Source: Halichondria panicea (lineage: Eukaryota; Porifera; Demospongiae; Suberitida; Halichondriidae). From it: 64,000 bases of DNA. Where the stretch lies: contig NC_087389.1 in assembly GCF_963675165.1 (NCBI RefSeq), forward strand, positions 3,842,830 to 3,906,829, given 5' to 3'. Below, one piece after another: positions 54,001-63,735 of the stretch. The position numbers and the translations under genes are program-made. Numbering within the stretch: position 1 is the stretch's first letter; the number at the start of each line of letters is the position of its first letter. The notes under the pieces were generated by a model. That model was not told the DNA's origin and did not search any database. It saw only the letters and a list, made by a program, of their open reading frames with translations.

Positions 54001-54720
54001 TTGTTATATCCCGAGGGCTCAATCCATTATGCTTGGTTGTACGATGGAAATATAAACTACCTTGAAGGGAGGCACATTGCTCTGTTTGTGGCAGCTATTG
54101 TTTGTTTTATTTTGTTGATTTTACCGTATACGATTCTGCTAACATTCTTCAAATTCTTTCAAGCTTGCTCTGATAAGAAACTGATGTCATGGATGAACAA
54201 TCTTAAACCAGTCATCGATGCATACGCTGGTCCTTATAAGGACAATCTTCGATTCTGGACGGGTTTCCTGCTCTTTTCTCGAACAGTACTAATTGTTACC
54301 CTTACCCTCAATTGGACGGCGTCACCAGACTACAACCTTTTTGCAGCAGCTCTGGAAGCCATCATCCTCATCATGATTGTAGGCTCTCTTGGTGGCATTT
54401 ACAAATATTCGCTTTACAACTTCCTCGAAACTTTTTGTTATTTCAATGTAGCTGCTGTGGCTTTGATTCTGCTTTATAACAAAGAGCATCAATACGCTAT
54501 CCTAAATGGATCGATGGGTGTTTTATTTTTCATATTTTTAGTAGTTATTTTCATCCATTTATTCAAGTACACCCCAATTCGTTTGTGTGTTTCCTGCATT
54601 AGGAGGAGGTTTACTGAAGATGAAGCCAACAGAGGAAACGATGAAGACTTATTATTTGATGATCGATATGAAGCCGTTGTGGAGTCTGATGAGAATGAAC
54701 TCAAAGACACTGTTGGTTGA
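51049..54720 (+). CDS. Large secretory-pathway protein: beta-helix-like ectodomain, Cys-rich module, about 8 membrane segments
   Basis: Intronless, 1,223 residues. A signal peptide is likely at residues 1-32 (TMTLTLLYACATLQGLPLA). Residues about 40-600 are rich in Asn-Cys-Ser/Thr turns with recurrent patterns such as NVTIENCSIGNN and NTTF, typical of right-handed parallel beta-helix (PbH1) repeats, and have many N-glycosylation sites. Residues about 715-835 are cysteine-rich, ending CGECQKGLSLTLGRNKCVKC. Hydrophobic segments lie near residues 838-860, 923-945, 957-975, 1008-1035, 1068-1089, 1098-1119, 1128-1145 and 1155-1174, followed by an acidic cytosolic tail. I do not recognise a named family; a surface receptor or adhesion role is inference. 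A broken copy of residues about 710-990 lies at 59,971. Confidence 0.85.
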   Translation: MKLHGYSISSTMTLTLLYACATLQGLPLATAGNSEQANSTTYYVRGKDTNSSLCPADVEIGHCQTLDFYAENGRFTSHRSFVFLSGTHQLSQEVILRGITGLSMVGVQGSTNCSIICTTASAGFAFFDVTFLHISDLNIHNCGIHKQDFQLAAALIIKDSTNASLNRLVVTNTTGGYGLITINTHDLLSITNSIFAYNKNDSHWEGGNTRIIFSVCEDFEPKFVVIKNTTFHHGYQYYRVFREVGCGGLTIEFNCYNVKVSVEDSEASYNTAYFGGNIDVVFGLLTNNSLRLHNVTSTHGMGGRGTGLFITIKQNVGIDDEYSCDTHMCSAMENVILNFSNLHFNRNQKSAFIIEDNSYPGTVCVNQYAVIKDSVFLENSSPAWWGGSAVRLAYSPLSPAVKDFAILYTTFTNCTFSGHFKNSHRMDLIASVMYFELVKNVTIENCSIGNNNMSGIQAYSSNVHFKGSTNIFRNTNYYGGGLLLLQNSFMFMSLGTTINFCDNHAVTVGGALFSDFDLQIPTKSPCFYQLDISGPSANNNLISTIKVNFQNNTSGLAGSAIFGGRINSCYSYRHSYVSKLFEKVFKINNTVNDPSAITSDPYYVCFCIDESRLPNCAVGSHNVSVFPGDNFQVSAATVGSSREGTIPGVVHSQFIKSYQNTSFGYLQAAQNSVGRYCSTLNFTIYSLDPSVSFYLSTDKLSFFSLFVFDSKIVTVTFLDCPPGFEVHFSSGRPKCDCEKQLQIHDDSIQCLITSQVIVPPPGSWVGYYNTSTPDTVVRGALFHRYCPYNYCHSNQSYISLNNTDMQCSSNRSGIMCGECQKGLSLTLGRNKCVKCSSISLLFIIVFALAGVALVVLLFVLRLTVTEGSINGLIFYMNVLKMNQALLLPGNETNFLSVFTAWMNLDLGIDLCFYDGMDSIAKTFLQFVFPAYIWLLVILVIVLAKRFRFISNLVGQRAVQVLATLLLLSYTKLQRVIVTSLTYTTLLYPEGSIHYAWLYDGNINYLEGRHIALFVAAIVCFILLILPYTILLTFFKFFQACSDKKLMSWMNNLKPVIDAYAGPYKDNLRFWTGFLLFSRTVLIVTLTLNWTASPDYNLFAAALEAIILIMIVGSLGGIYKYSLYNFLETFCYFNVAAVALILLYNKEHQYAILNGSMGVLFFIFLVVIFIHLFKYTPIRLCVSCIRRRFTEDEANRGNDEDLLFDDRYEAVVESDENELKDTVG

Positions 54721-55913
54721 ACATGAAGTAGTATATTACAACATATCACACTGAGCACAGCTCTAGTTCATGCATGCATGGTTAGTTCATTATGGCAGTT
54801 ATACTTTGTGTATAATTTGATGAGTATATATATTATAACAAAAACAATTTAATGGACATTTTACGTGCATATAATTACACCCCAAATGCAGTTAATGTTA
54901 TACATTTACCGGTACATGCATTTACTAACTCTATAATAATTATAATATATATATATATATAATCAATGTTTCAGGTAGCTCCGTGTATAAGACCCTTGCA
55001 TGCACATGTGTATGTACAGGTCCTTGATACTGAGATAACCTCTCCTAATCATGCATGCACTCCCAGTGTAACGATAGCTGGCACGGAATGCAATTCATTT
55101 ACTATAATTATCATGCATGTGCATGACTACAGTATAGACTTTCGCTATTCAGGCTCTCTAAAGTACGGCCACTTCAATACCGGCCATATATAGTTTGGCA
55201 TGGATTGCCGAAAATTACCCACTATACGGTATTTTTTGAAAACGTTTAGTTTAGTTTTGTAGAAATGATGTAGCACTAGACTGGAAACTACTCCCTTCAC
55301 TGCGCTCTGGGGACTGGTAAGCTGCCGTGTTGAGAGTTGTCCCGTTGGAATGCAATTAGAACAAACCACAAAATGCGTAATGCGTGGGGGATATTTCTTC
55401 AGCCTCGAGAACAGACCGCCAGTGATGTACCTATACTCGAGGCCGATAATATTTTGTGCAGTAAAAGTTAGCGCGTGGGCGGTGGCACATGACTATTTGT
55501 GACGTTTTCATTCTTGTGGGAGCGTGAAATTCTTCACGCACTGGGACAAGTCTCAACACAGCAGCTTGTCAGTCCCCAGAGCGGGAGTGGTTGTCAGTCT
55601 AATGTCAGGAGTGCATGCACTCCTGCTAATGTATAATTATAGCATTACAACAAAATTATTGCCAGTTAATCAACTGAAACGTTTTCATTTTGCATTCAGG
55701 ACAATACAGAGTTTAGGGGGAAAATAATTATGTCCTCATAGCATCCAACTATTGAGATTCCCCCAAAGTATTATACTAGCACAAAGCTCACAAGGTTAGA
55801 CAAATTCAATGCAAAATGTGCAATTGTCTCAAAAACAGACTGATATAATTATGTGAGAATTAGATACTAGCTAATTGCACAACGCAGAATGTATGTCAGA
55901 TATTCAATAAATG
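54721..55913. other. Gene-free region
   Basis: AT-rich, with TA dinucleotide runs near 54,945, a pogo-like remnant near 55,135-55,165 and a solo TACCGTATA-type end near 55,205-55,232. No genes are supported. Confidence 0.4.
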
Positions 55914-56390
55914 TCACATGATAATTTGTGGTTCTGGCACCGAGGTACCAATGTCTTGTGTGGGAGTATGCGGCCACCGTTAATGTACAACTCATCTTGA
56001 ATGATAACATCTTCCCCGAGCACAGAAATGTTCTCCATCCTCACCTATACAGGAAAAACACCAGATAATGATGGCATAGATAAAATTTAATGCATTTGTA
56101 AACTATAATGATAAACAACATTTATTGATTACATTTGTAAAAAGGGAATTAATGCATGGTGCAAAAGAGTTGGGAAATGATCGACCATGATGGTTGCAAA
56201 AAAGGATGCCAAAGTTCAAAATCCATGAATGGCTGCTGTTCTCTATGATCCAAAACAGTGCAGCTCTCTTCTTACTCTTGCAGCTACCAATAGCTAATGT
56301 TCTAGTGCAGAGCTAACTACTAAGTAGAGTAGCAACACTCTATAGAAGATTTTGCTACAAACTATTCTGAAAAGGCTGGTATATACACTG

Positions 56391-56554
56391 TACCGTATAA
56401 CTGGAAAATTTGGTGAATTAGCCATTTGAACTGACTTGGTGGTTTTTTAATGTGGCGTGGGTACTACAGCAATGACGTTGCGTCCACCGGAAAACTTTAA
56501 TTTGGCGATATTGTGTAAAATTCGCCACATTTTACATTTTCCAGTTATACGGTA
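56391..56554. mobile_element. TACCGTATAACTGG-type MITE in GMPPB intron
   Basis: Inverted ends TACCGTATAACTGGAAAATT and ACATTTTCCAGTTATACGGTA-like bases, 164 bp in all. No ORF. Confidence 0.75.
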
Positions 56555-56865
56555 ACTCAAAATCGAAGCATTACTTTACAAATTTAAATGTGACTAGAAG
56601 CCTATACAAGCTCTTACTTCAATTTCATTGATCATTGAGCAACTGCAGCAGTCTACACAGACAGACAAACACACACACTATAACGTATACCTCACTGCAC
56701 ATGCAACACACCGAGGTATAACAATTATAACCTTAGAGGTACAGTGTAATAGCGAGAATACAAATTCAATAATGCATCTCAGTACTTACCCATTTCCCGA
56801 CAGTTGATTTCCAGCCAATGATGCTGGACTGCACCCAGGCATGTGACTTGACGGTGGACCCACAC

Positions 56866-56925
56866 TAGTTGGGCGGAGTCCAACCAACGCTTAGAGCGAA
56901 GCATTGGTTGGACTCCGCCCAACTA
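56866..56925. mobile_element. 60-bp TAGTTGGGCGG MITE inside a GMPPB exon
   Basis: A near-perfect palindrome of 60 bases with TAGTTGGGCGG and CCGCCCAACTA ends, bracketed by GACCCACAC at 56,857-56,865 and 56,926-56,934. Insertion plus duplication add 69 bases, so the exon keeps its frame, but the added stretch contains a TAG on the coding strand. Confidence 0.95.
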
Positions 56926-59082
56926 GACCCACACAGCACTGTGGACTTTGACAAACACACTCCTGCAAATGCAACAGTGAAATACATGGTTGGATCAGCA
57001 TGGTTAGATCAACTCAGAGTATAACGCTCTAAGGAACGTGCCTAGAAAAAACTAGTCTAAGACTCAAATGTGGCCTATAAATCAGCCTGGAGGCTGGGGC
57101 TTTGTCAATAAGTTGAAGCCCCAAACCTGGTCTCAAATACAAGACCGCATGGGTTACATTGTTCAAAAGAATTCCTTGGCCACGATTCTAACATTACCCT
57201 ACAGTCATGCCTACCATCTTCTATCACAACGTTTGGTCCGATGACCACACTCGGTCCGATTCAGCAGTCCTCACCAATCTTAGCAGTGGGGTGCTACAAT
57301 AAGAAAACAGGAATAACCATGCATTGTTACATGCACATGTTCATAAAAGAAACACAAACTCTATGCATGGGTACTACATTACAAATATGCCACACTCACT
57401 GAAACCCACGTATAAAGTGTAACACTCGCAAAAAGCATCATGCACCTGTACGATAGTCTGCACACAATACGAAGTATGTACATGTACAGTACACAACTAA
57501 ATAACACACGTACCACAAGAACATTTCCAACAAAATTATCTCCCTTCGATAACTTTGCTGGGTGATTGTCCGCAAGATACGACAAGTACATCCCCACACC
57601 TGTGACAAAGTCTTTGGGCTGACCAATATCCATCCAGAAACCTGAAACCAGAGATAGTTAAATCATGTGATGGTCATGTGATTAGTAAGTCACCTTGTAA
57701 GCTATAGGTGAATAATTCTCCTTTTTTTGCCATATATGGGAACACTTCTTTCTCAATCGACATGAATCTAACCTGTAACCATAGCACAAACATAGATAAC
57801 TAACTATACGTGCATGTTGGACAAAGAAGAGAGTGAATGAATACATGCAGTCGGCCAAGAGTATAACTAACTATACGTACATGTATGCCATGGACAGAGA
57901 AGAAGAGTACATGCAGTCGGCCAGGGTCATGATTGTCATACAAATACTGAGTATAGGTTTTAGCGAGTTGATGATGGAGGGCATACAAGAAACAACCTAC
58001 AAGGGAGCTCAATACGAACAAGAATCCTCTGAATAAGGAACGTATTAAAGTGTACTTTTACTTTATTTAGACGTTTGCTGTAGTATTTTAACTAGCAGGT
58101 TAAGCAACTAAAATGCAAAAGAAAGCATACTTATACATGCAGTACTGTAAATAAAAACTGTGCTTCGGGGCGTAGCCGCAGGAGGCATATGGCAAACCTG
58201 TTCGTGTGCCTGTCTATTCCAGCTCTACATTGTAACTGCTCGGCGGTTGCAATAAAAATACAAGCACATGTAAGAGCTTAATTCTAGCCACGTTTTCATT
58301 AGCAGATTTGCAAACTAAAGCTTTCTCGAGTTATGGCTAGTTTTACTTACAGTGAGGCTGTTGCCGTCTTTTCAGAATCATGCCTATAACATCATCTTTT
58401 CGCACTATGAGTTAGCTTCCATTAAGGTGAATCTACGAGAGTACGAAAACAGCTGCAAAGTCACTATGAGAAAGCAGCAGCCACTACTGAACCTTGACCT
58501 CTTTGCACATCCACCTGTTTTTTTTTATCTTCGCACATTTACCCCTTTTCTCAGTATTATGCTCATGCTATATAGATCCACCCTTTTCTACAAATTTACA
58601 ATTAATCATTTCTTCCTCTAACAATAATAATACTTGGTAAGCGAAACAAACAAGCCAGAACAAAATATGCCAGAGACAGTTAGCACCGCGATGCTTAAAC
58701 ACTCGTTATAGTTAAGAAACAAGCAGACAGACAAGCAATAGTTATGTTACTGATTCTAAAACAAACCTCAATCCTCTTCAGAACTGATGGGTTAAAGATG
58801 TACATGCCTGCGTTGATCTTGTTCGACACAAATACTTTTGGTTTCTCCATAAATCTCTGTATCTGTCCACTTTCCTCATTGTACACCACAACCCCGTATT
58901 TGGACGGCTCTTCCACCCGAGTCACCTGACATAGGAGAGGAGGTTTTTTTTACATGTACACACTAAGAGCTTGAGTGATCAAAAGTATTGTAATTAGGTA
59001 GTATTGTAAGGTGGTTAAACAGTAGCTCTAAAGTGATACTTGTACGTTTATGTATGCTATCAGCAATCAGCTATACATGTAG

Positions 59083-59146
59083 TAGCCTCGATTCCAGGCC
59101 GCAAAGAGAAAGGCGCCTTTCTCTTTGCGGCCTGGAATCGAGGCTA
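59083..59146. mobile_element. 64-bp perfect palindromic TAGCCTCG MITE
   Basis: The sequence from 59,083 reads the same on both strands, with ends TAGCCTCGATTCCAGGCC and centre AAAGGCGCCTTT. It is flanked by TACATGTAG at 59,074-59,082 and 59,147-59,155, a clean 9-bp target duplication. It is the shortest member of the family of the 26,500 element. Confidence 0.95.
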
Positions 59147-59471
59147 TACATGTAGCTATTATAACTATGATACGGTGTATATAACTGAGCTCAGAAAACT
59201 GCTGAGCGTATCTGTATGGAGGCCTGGTCAAATAAGTTATTGAACTGACCACAATGGTTCCTTCTTTCCCGTGAGCTAGCTTTGTGCGCCTCTAGCATCT
59301 TGGTGAAGGGGTAGTTGCAGATTACGTCATTGTTGAGGACAAAGAAAGGGGAGAAGTCAGCATCCAATATGTCTCGGGCAAGGGCAAGGGGACATGAAAG
59401 ATGTGTCAAATTATTTATGGTCCATACAAAGTAAGGAATGGCCACTTTCATGGGGTATACATGTACTACTC

Positions 59472-59970
59472 TAGCCTCGTTCCCAGGCCGATTTTTCTTT
59501 AATAGAACGAAGTTGAAAAATACGGCCTGGTTGATTGTATCATAGATTGAAGAGTTAGACTAACTCGTCAATCTATGATTGTATCTGGGCGTGATTATTT
59601 TTTACCCTGTATAAGTTTAATACCATAATTTACATGTAGCTCTGTGTATGCGCTCGAGTACTAAAATCTAGTACTAAAATCTAGCCATCGATTATATAGC
59701 TAGCTGGCTATGGCAAGTTAAGTTGTGCAAGAAGGTCTCGCTCTCATGGCAGAACAGACGCATGCTCTCCAGCTCCTGTCAGAAGGAAGAAACGTCTTTG
59801 TCTGGTTTTCAACATGGTCTCTTTGCTATCAATTACTGCCCTTTGTGATAGACTACAAGCTAGTAGGTAGGACCACACTGCCGGCCCTTGTCGACAGGTG
59901 TGTTGTTTTTGCAAAATCTCTATGCTTTTGTTTTTCGGTTCCTACAACCACGCCCAGACACAATCAATAC
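59472..59970. mobile_element. TAGCCTCG element remnant with RecQ fragment and a nested palindrome
   Basis: The left end TAGCCTCGTTCCCAGGCCG is at 59,472. A 37-bp palindrome beginning CATAGATTGAAGAG is nested at 59,541-59,577 with a 7-8-bp ATTGTAT duplication. A RecQ-like fragment (59,725-59,880) reads EQTHALQLLSEGRNVFVW, but its Walker A GYGK is deleted (FSTWSLCYQLLPF). The inner part of the right terminal repeat (CACGCCCAGACACAATCAA) is at about 59,949-59,969; its outer 60 bases are missing, and the membrane-gene copy starts at once. Confidence 0.75.
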
Positions 59971-60742
59971 CAAAATTGTCACTGTTACTTTTCTTGATTG
60001 TCCACCCGGATTTGAAGTCCATTTTTCTTCTGGAAGACCTAAATGTGATTGCGAAAAACAACTCCAAATTCATGACGACAGTATTCAGTGTTTGATTGCG
60101 AGCCAAGTGATTGTACCACCTCCAGGCTCCTGGGTAGGCTACTACAACACTTCCACCCCGGATAAGGTCGTCAGGGGGGCACTCTTTCATCGATATTGCC
60201 CCTACAATTACTGTCACTCAAATCAGTCGTACATTTCTCTCAATAATACCGACATGCAGTGCTCCTCCAACAGATCTGGGATAATGTGTGGACAGTGTCA
60301 AAAAGGTCTCAGTCTCGCCCTTGGCAGAAATAAGTGTGCAAAATACTCGAGTATTAGCCTGCTATTTATTATTGTGTTTGCCTTAGCTGGGGTCGCATTA
60401 GTTGTGCTGTTGTTTGTGTTGAGGCTTACGGTAACAGAAGGAAGTATTAACGGATTAATATTTTACATGAATGTCTTGAAGATGAACCATTTTCTGCAGG
60501 GAAACGAAACAAATTTTCTGAGTGTGTTTACTGCATGGATGATTTGGATATAGGAATCGATTTATGCTTTTATGATGGAATGGACTCGATAGCAAAAACA
60601 TTCTTACAGTTTGTTTTCCCTGCATACATATGGTTGCTTGTTATTTTGGTGATAGTTCTCGCAAAAAGGTTTCGATTCATTTCAAACTTAGTTGGACAAA
60701 GAGCAGTTCAAGTTCTAGCCACTCTGTTGCTTCTCTCTTATA

Positions 60743-61460
60743 CAGTGCATCCAGTCTAAAGAGTAGAATACCAAAAATGTGTGAGTAGTTGTACTTAAAT
60801 GTAAATATCTTATGATTGGAACATTTCTAAGAAAATCTGCTGATACCATTGTGTAGGCGAATGAATAAGCTACAACATATCCAAAATTGTTTCCATGACA
60901 ACATAAGGTGGTGGGTTTGTGGTAATTAATAAAACAGTACCCAATTGTTATAGTGGGTAATCGGTTAGGGAGAGAAAAGGCCAACGGTTTCCGGCTAAGG
61001 TTTGGAACTTTGTCACAACATCTATAGATAGTTTGGCTATCATGAAAGATTCGATGTTACTTAAATATATCTACACATTCTCCGCAGTGCTCAAAATTGC
61101 TAGTTTTTAGTGCCGTTTCGGTTAGGGAGAGATTTGAAGAAAATCTCATGGCTAAGGTCTAAAAATTACACGGAGTAAGCTTGAATAAATAATTGTTTAA
61201 CTTTTGATACAAAAAATATTTCCAGAAATACTTTAGTTCCAGAGATAATTGATGTTACGTACATTTTTTTACGATCACCCCCATTATCTCCAAAATTATT
61301 TCGCACTACAATAACTTTTGGGGAAATATTTTTGAATCATGTAGCTTATCTTTTACCTATGGTATCAGCACAATTTCTTAGAAATGTTCCAATCTTGAGA
61401 TACATCTAAGTACAACTACTCACCAATTTTTGTATTCTACTCTCTAGACTGGATGCACTG
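60743..61460. mobile_element. Mariner/Tc1-like MITE with clean TA duplication
   Basis: A 718-bp element with ends CAGTGCATCCAGTCT and AGACTGGATGCACTG, TA on both sides. The parent gene at about 53,955 gives the empty site: CTTATACAAAAC. This confirms a 2-bp TA duplication for the same family found in cassette copies A, B and C. Confidence 0.95.
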
Positions 61461-61529
61461 TACAAAACTTCAACGAGTGATTGTTACATCTCTCACATAT
61501 ACCACTTTGTTATATCCCAGGGCTCAATC

Positions 61530-62432
61530 CAGGGGCGTACACAGGGTGGTGCTTAGGGTGCTCCAGCACCCCCATCCAGACTCTGGTGCTCCAGCACCCT
61601 ATACAGACTCAGAGAAGCTCAAGTAGATAGTTCAACCATCACTGGCTGGCTAGAAGGAAGCTACACTTACTGCAGCTATCTACAGCTTAATAGTGATAGT
61701 TACAATAACTTTATACCAGTTAGATCTAGCTAGCTAGCTAAGCTGGCCTAAAAAACTTACTTTTCTTCGATCGTTACTGGGATATCCATGGGAACTAGTA
61801 AAGAGTGGGGAGGGGCTCAATAATAAGGCTAGGCAGCAGGAAGTGGTTTGCTGTATCAAACACATAGAACACTTGATTGCTTCACAACATGCAGCACAAC
61901 AAGGTTCTTGGATCCAGGTACATGAGGTATAGTATAATTATATAATTAAGCCTACATGTATGTACAATAAATTAATAATAATCAATGTTTGCAATGTAAA
62001 CTACAAAGTCTCTTTTCCTCAACATCAAGGTACTGGTGGTCATACTTTGTACGCTGCCTGTCACCTCCTGGTAAGCTGATCAATCTTTTAGTGGCCTGAA
62101 AAGAAAAGAATCAAGACTGTCGTCAGATCAAGCAAAGGAACAAACGTTTATCATCACTTACACTTCTACATTTACACAGAGTAGACTAGACATGATTGCA
62201 TTGACATTTGACATACCTTAAGAAGAGTTGGCTAGAGTTTGCCATCCCAGGCGAATTGAGCTTCTGGTCATAAACATTCTTGACTTGCTGATGTTGTATA
62301 TACTGTCAGTACTGTGCACCATCTAGAAAACAGTGGGCGTTGCCGACAAAAGGGGCGTGACTTCCAGGAAGTGGGCGTGGTTTAAATTTTGCGGCGCGCT
62401 TCGCCATTCACTGAATCCTAGGATCGCCCCTG
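61530..62432. mobile_element. CAGGGGCG element with 5-bp target duplication
   Basis: A 903-bp element with ends CAGGGGCG and CGCCCCTG, flanked by CAATC at 61,525-61,529 and 62,433-62,437. The parent gene at about 54,020 gives the empty site GGCTCAATCCATTATG. No transposase ORF. Confidence 0.92.
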
Positions 62433-62727
62433 CAATCCATTATGCTTGGTTAACGTTTCAGGTTACTGGGTGGAGGCTGGGCTTTGGGTAACTTCAGTCA
62501 TACTATGCCAGTATCTAGATAGTGGCACAGTTCACCATTTGACCTGTGCCATATGGCAGATATTGGCACAGTGTTTCCTTTGATCTGCCCGCTCAAAATG
62601 CAACAAAAACCACTTTTGGTATGTATTTCCTGTCTTGGTTTATACAATACTTGTGGTAAGGTAATACTATAGCTAGTGGTATGTATTTCCTGTCACACTT
62701 GGATCTTGGGTGACTGCCAGATTTAGA

Positions 62728-63648
62728 ATGTATAGGAAGTTTGCTGTGTTGCTACTAGCTTCAACCATACATACTACAGCTGTATGGTACCTAGCCAAAT
62801 TATCTTTTGAAACCCAATGTGAGCATCTGGATCACAAGCAATGGAGCCAACCAACAGATGCCACAGCTGTATCCAATGACTTACCTGAAACAGCTAATAT
62901 TCCAAATAATGTACTACTCGTGATGGTCATTTCAACACCCGAGAACAGAGCTAGGAGAGATGTGATTAGGAAGACTTGGGTGGGTAGCTATGTCGAACAT
63001 AAAAAGAAGTTTGCAGTCAAATTTGTTATAGGAGCCCTTGATCTAAATGTTAATGAAACAGAGTCGCTGATTTCAGAGAATAAGACGTTTGGCGATGTAT
63101 TACTTTTGACCGATCACCTGGATTCATACAAGAATCTCACCAGGAAAGTTTTACATACCTTTGTGTGGGTAGACAAGAACACAAACTACTCCTTTGTACT
63201 GAAACTTGACGACGACTCATTCCCTAAGTTGGATCAGATTGAATTGGAATTGAAAAAAAGAACTAACCGAAAACCTCTCTACTGGGGTTTGGTTGCATCA
63301 CGAGGTACCCCAATGAAAGAAGGGCCGTGGGCGGAACCACATTGGAACTTGTGTGACACTTATCTGCCGTATGCATTGGGAGGGGGTTATGTATTATCTA
63401 AAGACCTTATACACAGAATTGCTATCAATGCTCACGGTCTTACACTCTACAACAATGAAGATGTCTCAGTTGGAGCTTGGATCAGTCCATTCAACTTGGA
63501 AAGAAAAAATGACAAACGATTTCGTGCAGATATGCAAAAAAACTGGCATCACGATCAGTGCAAGGACTATCTTCTTGTTCATCATCTGTCTATTGAAGAT
63601 GCTAAGAAAACTCATGAAATAATGAAGAATAAAGGTGTTTTGTGTTAA
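62728..63648 (+). CDS. Beta-1,3-galactosyltransferase (GT31 family, B3GALT6-like)
   Basis: Intronless type II Golgi enzyme of 306 residues starting MYRKF at 62,728 (the frame is open 6 codons further only from GTG). A signal anchor lies at about residues 5-23. GT31 motifs in order: VMVISTPENRARRDVIRKTW (66-84), the metal-binding DDD in VLKLDDDSF (161-163), YALGGGYVLSKDL (215-227) and NNEDVSVGAW (242-251). The pattern is closest to B3GALT6, which adds the second galactose of the glycosaminoglycan linker, but other beta-1,3-GalTs share these motifs, so acceptor specificity is not certain. Sites NVNET and NLTRK could be N-glycosylated. Confidence 0.85.
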   Translation: MYRKFAVLLLASTIHTTAVWYLAKLSFETQCEHLDHKQWSQPTDATAVSNDLPETANIPNNVLLVMVISTPENRARRDVIRKTWVGSYVEHKKKFAVKFVIGALDLNVNETESLISENKTFGDVLLLTDHLDSYKNLTRKVLHTFVWVDKNTNYSFVLKLDDDSFPKLDQIELELKKRTNRKPLYWGLVASRGTPMKEGPWAEPHWNLCDTYLPYALGGGYVLSKDLIHRIAINAHGLTLYNNEDVSVGAWISPFNLERKNDKRFRADMQKNWHHDQCKDYLLVHHLSIEDAKKTHEIMKNKGVLC

Positions 63649-63735
63649 GGTTCTATTCCTTCTTATTTTATCATAATTATATGAGTGCAATCACCACCAT
63701 TGATTAGTAATATCAAGAGTTCACTAATATATACA

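Larger units (their letters stand above)
55914..59395 (-). pseudogene. GMPPB: Mannose-1-phosphate guanylyltransferase beta, 5'-truncated pseudogene
   Basis: In intact form the enzyme makes GDP-mannose from mannose-1-phosphate and GTP in the cytosol. Minus-strand exons: about 59250-59395, 58767-58925, 57694-57772, 57514-57641, 57215-57293, 56790-56962, 55914-56044. Family landmarks: [70 protein letters not shown] and a hexapeptide-repeat end. Lesions: a 4-base AGCT insertion in the first visible exon; TGA at 57,261-57,263 after IGEDC; a 60-bp MITE plus 9-bp duplication in the 56,790 exon adding an in-frame TAG; a one-base deletion in the last exon, after which the other frame reads [12 protein letters not shown]. 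The first about 100 codons are absent, with a transposon-derived block in their place. An intact copy presumably exists elsewhere. Confidence 0.88.
59971..62449 (+). pseudogene. Broken partial copy of the 51,049 membrane-protein gene
   Basis: Matches 53,179-54,038 from the CCAAAATTGTCACTG point to AATCCATTATGCTTGG. It is broken by a short deletion near 60,493, a one-base shift near 60,541, a mariner-like MITE (60,743-61,460) and a CAGGGGCG element (61,530-62,432). It lacks the signal peptide, ectodomain and last five membrane segments. It is still very similar to its parent, so the copy is recent. Confidence 0.9.

Noticed and set aside
56857-56934. The GMPPB exon insertion as a newly made intron (introner)
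   Set aside because: No GT...AG pair removes exactly 69 bases; the possible GT and AG positions shift the frame.
57261-57263. In-frame TGA in GMPPB read as selenocysteine
   Set aside because: GMPPB is not a known selenoprotein, the position is an ordinary hexapeptide-repeat residue, the gene has other lesions, and I see no SECIS.
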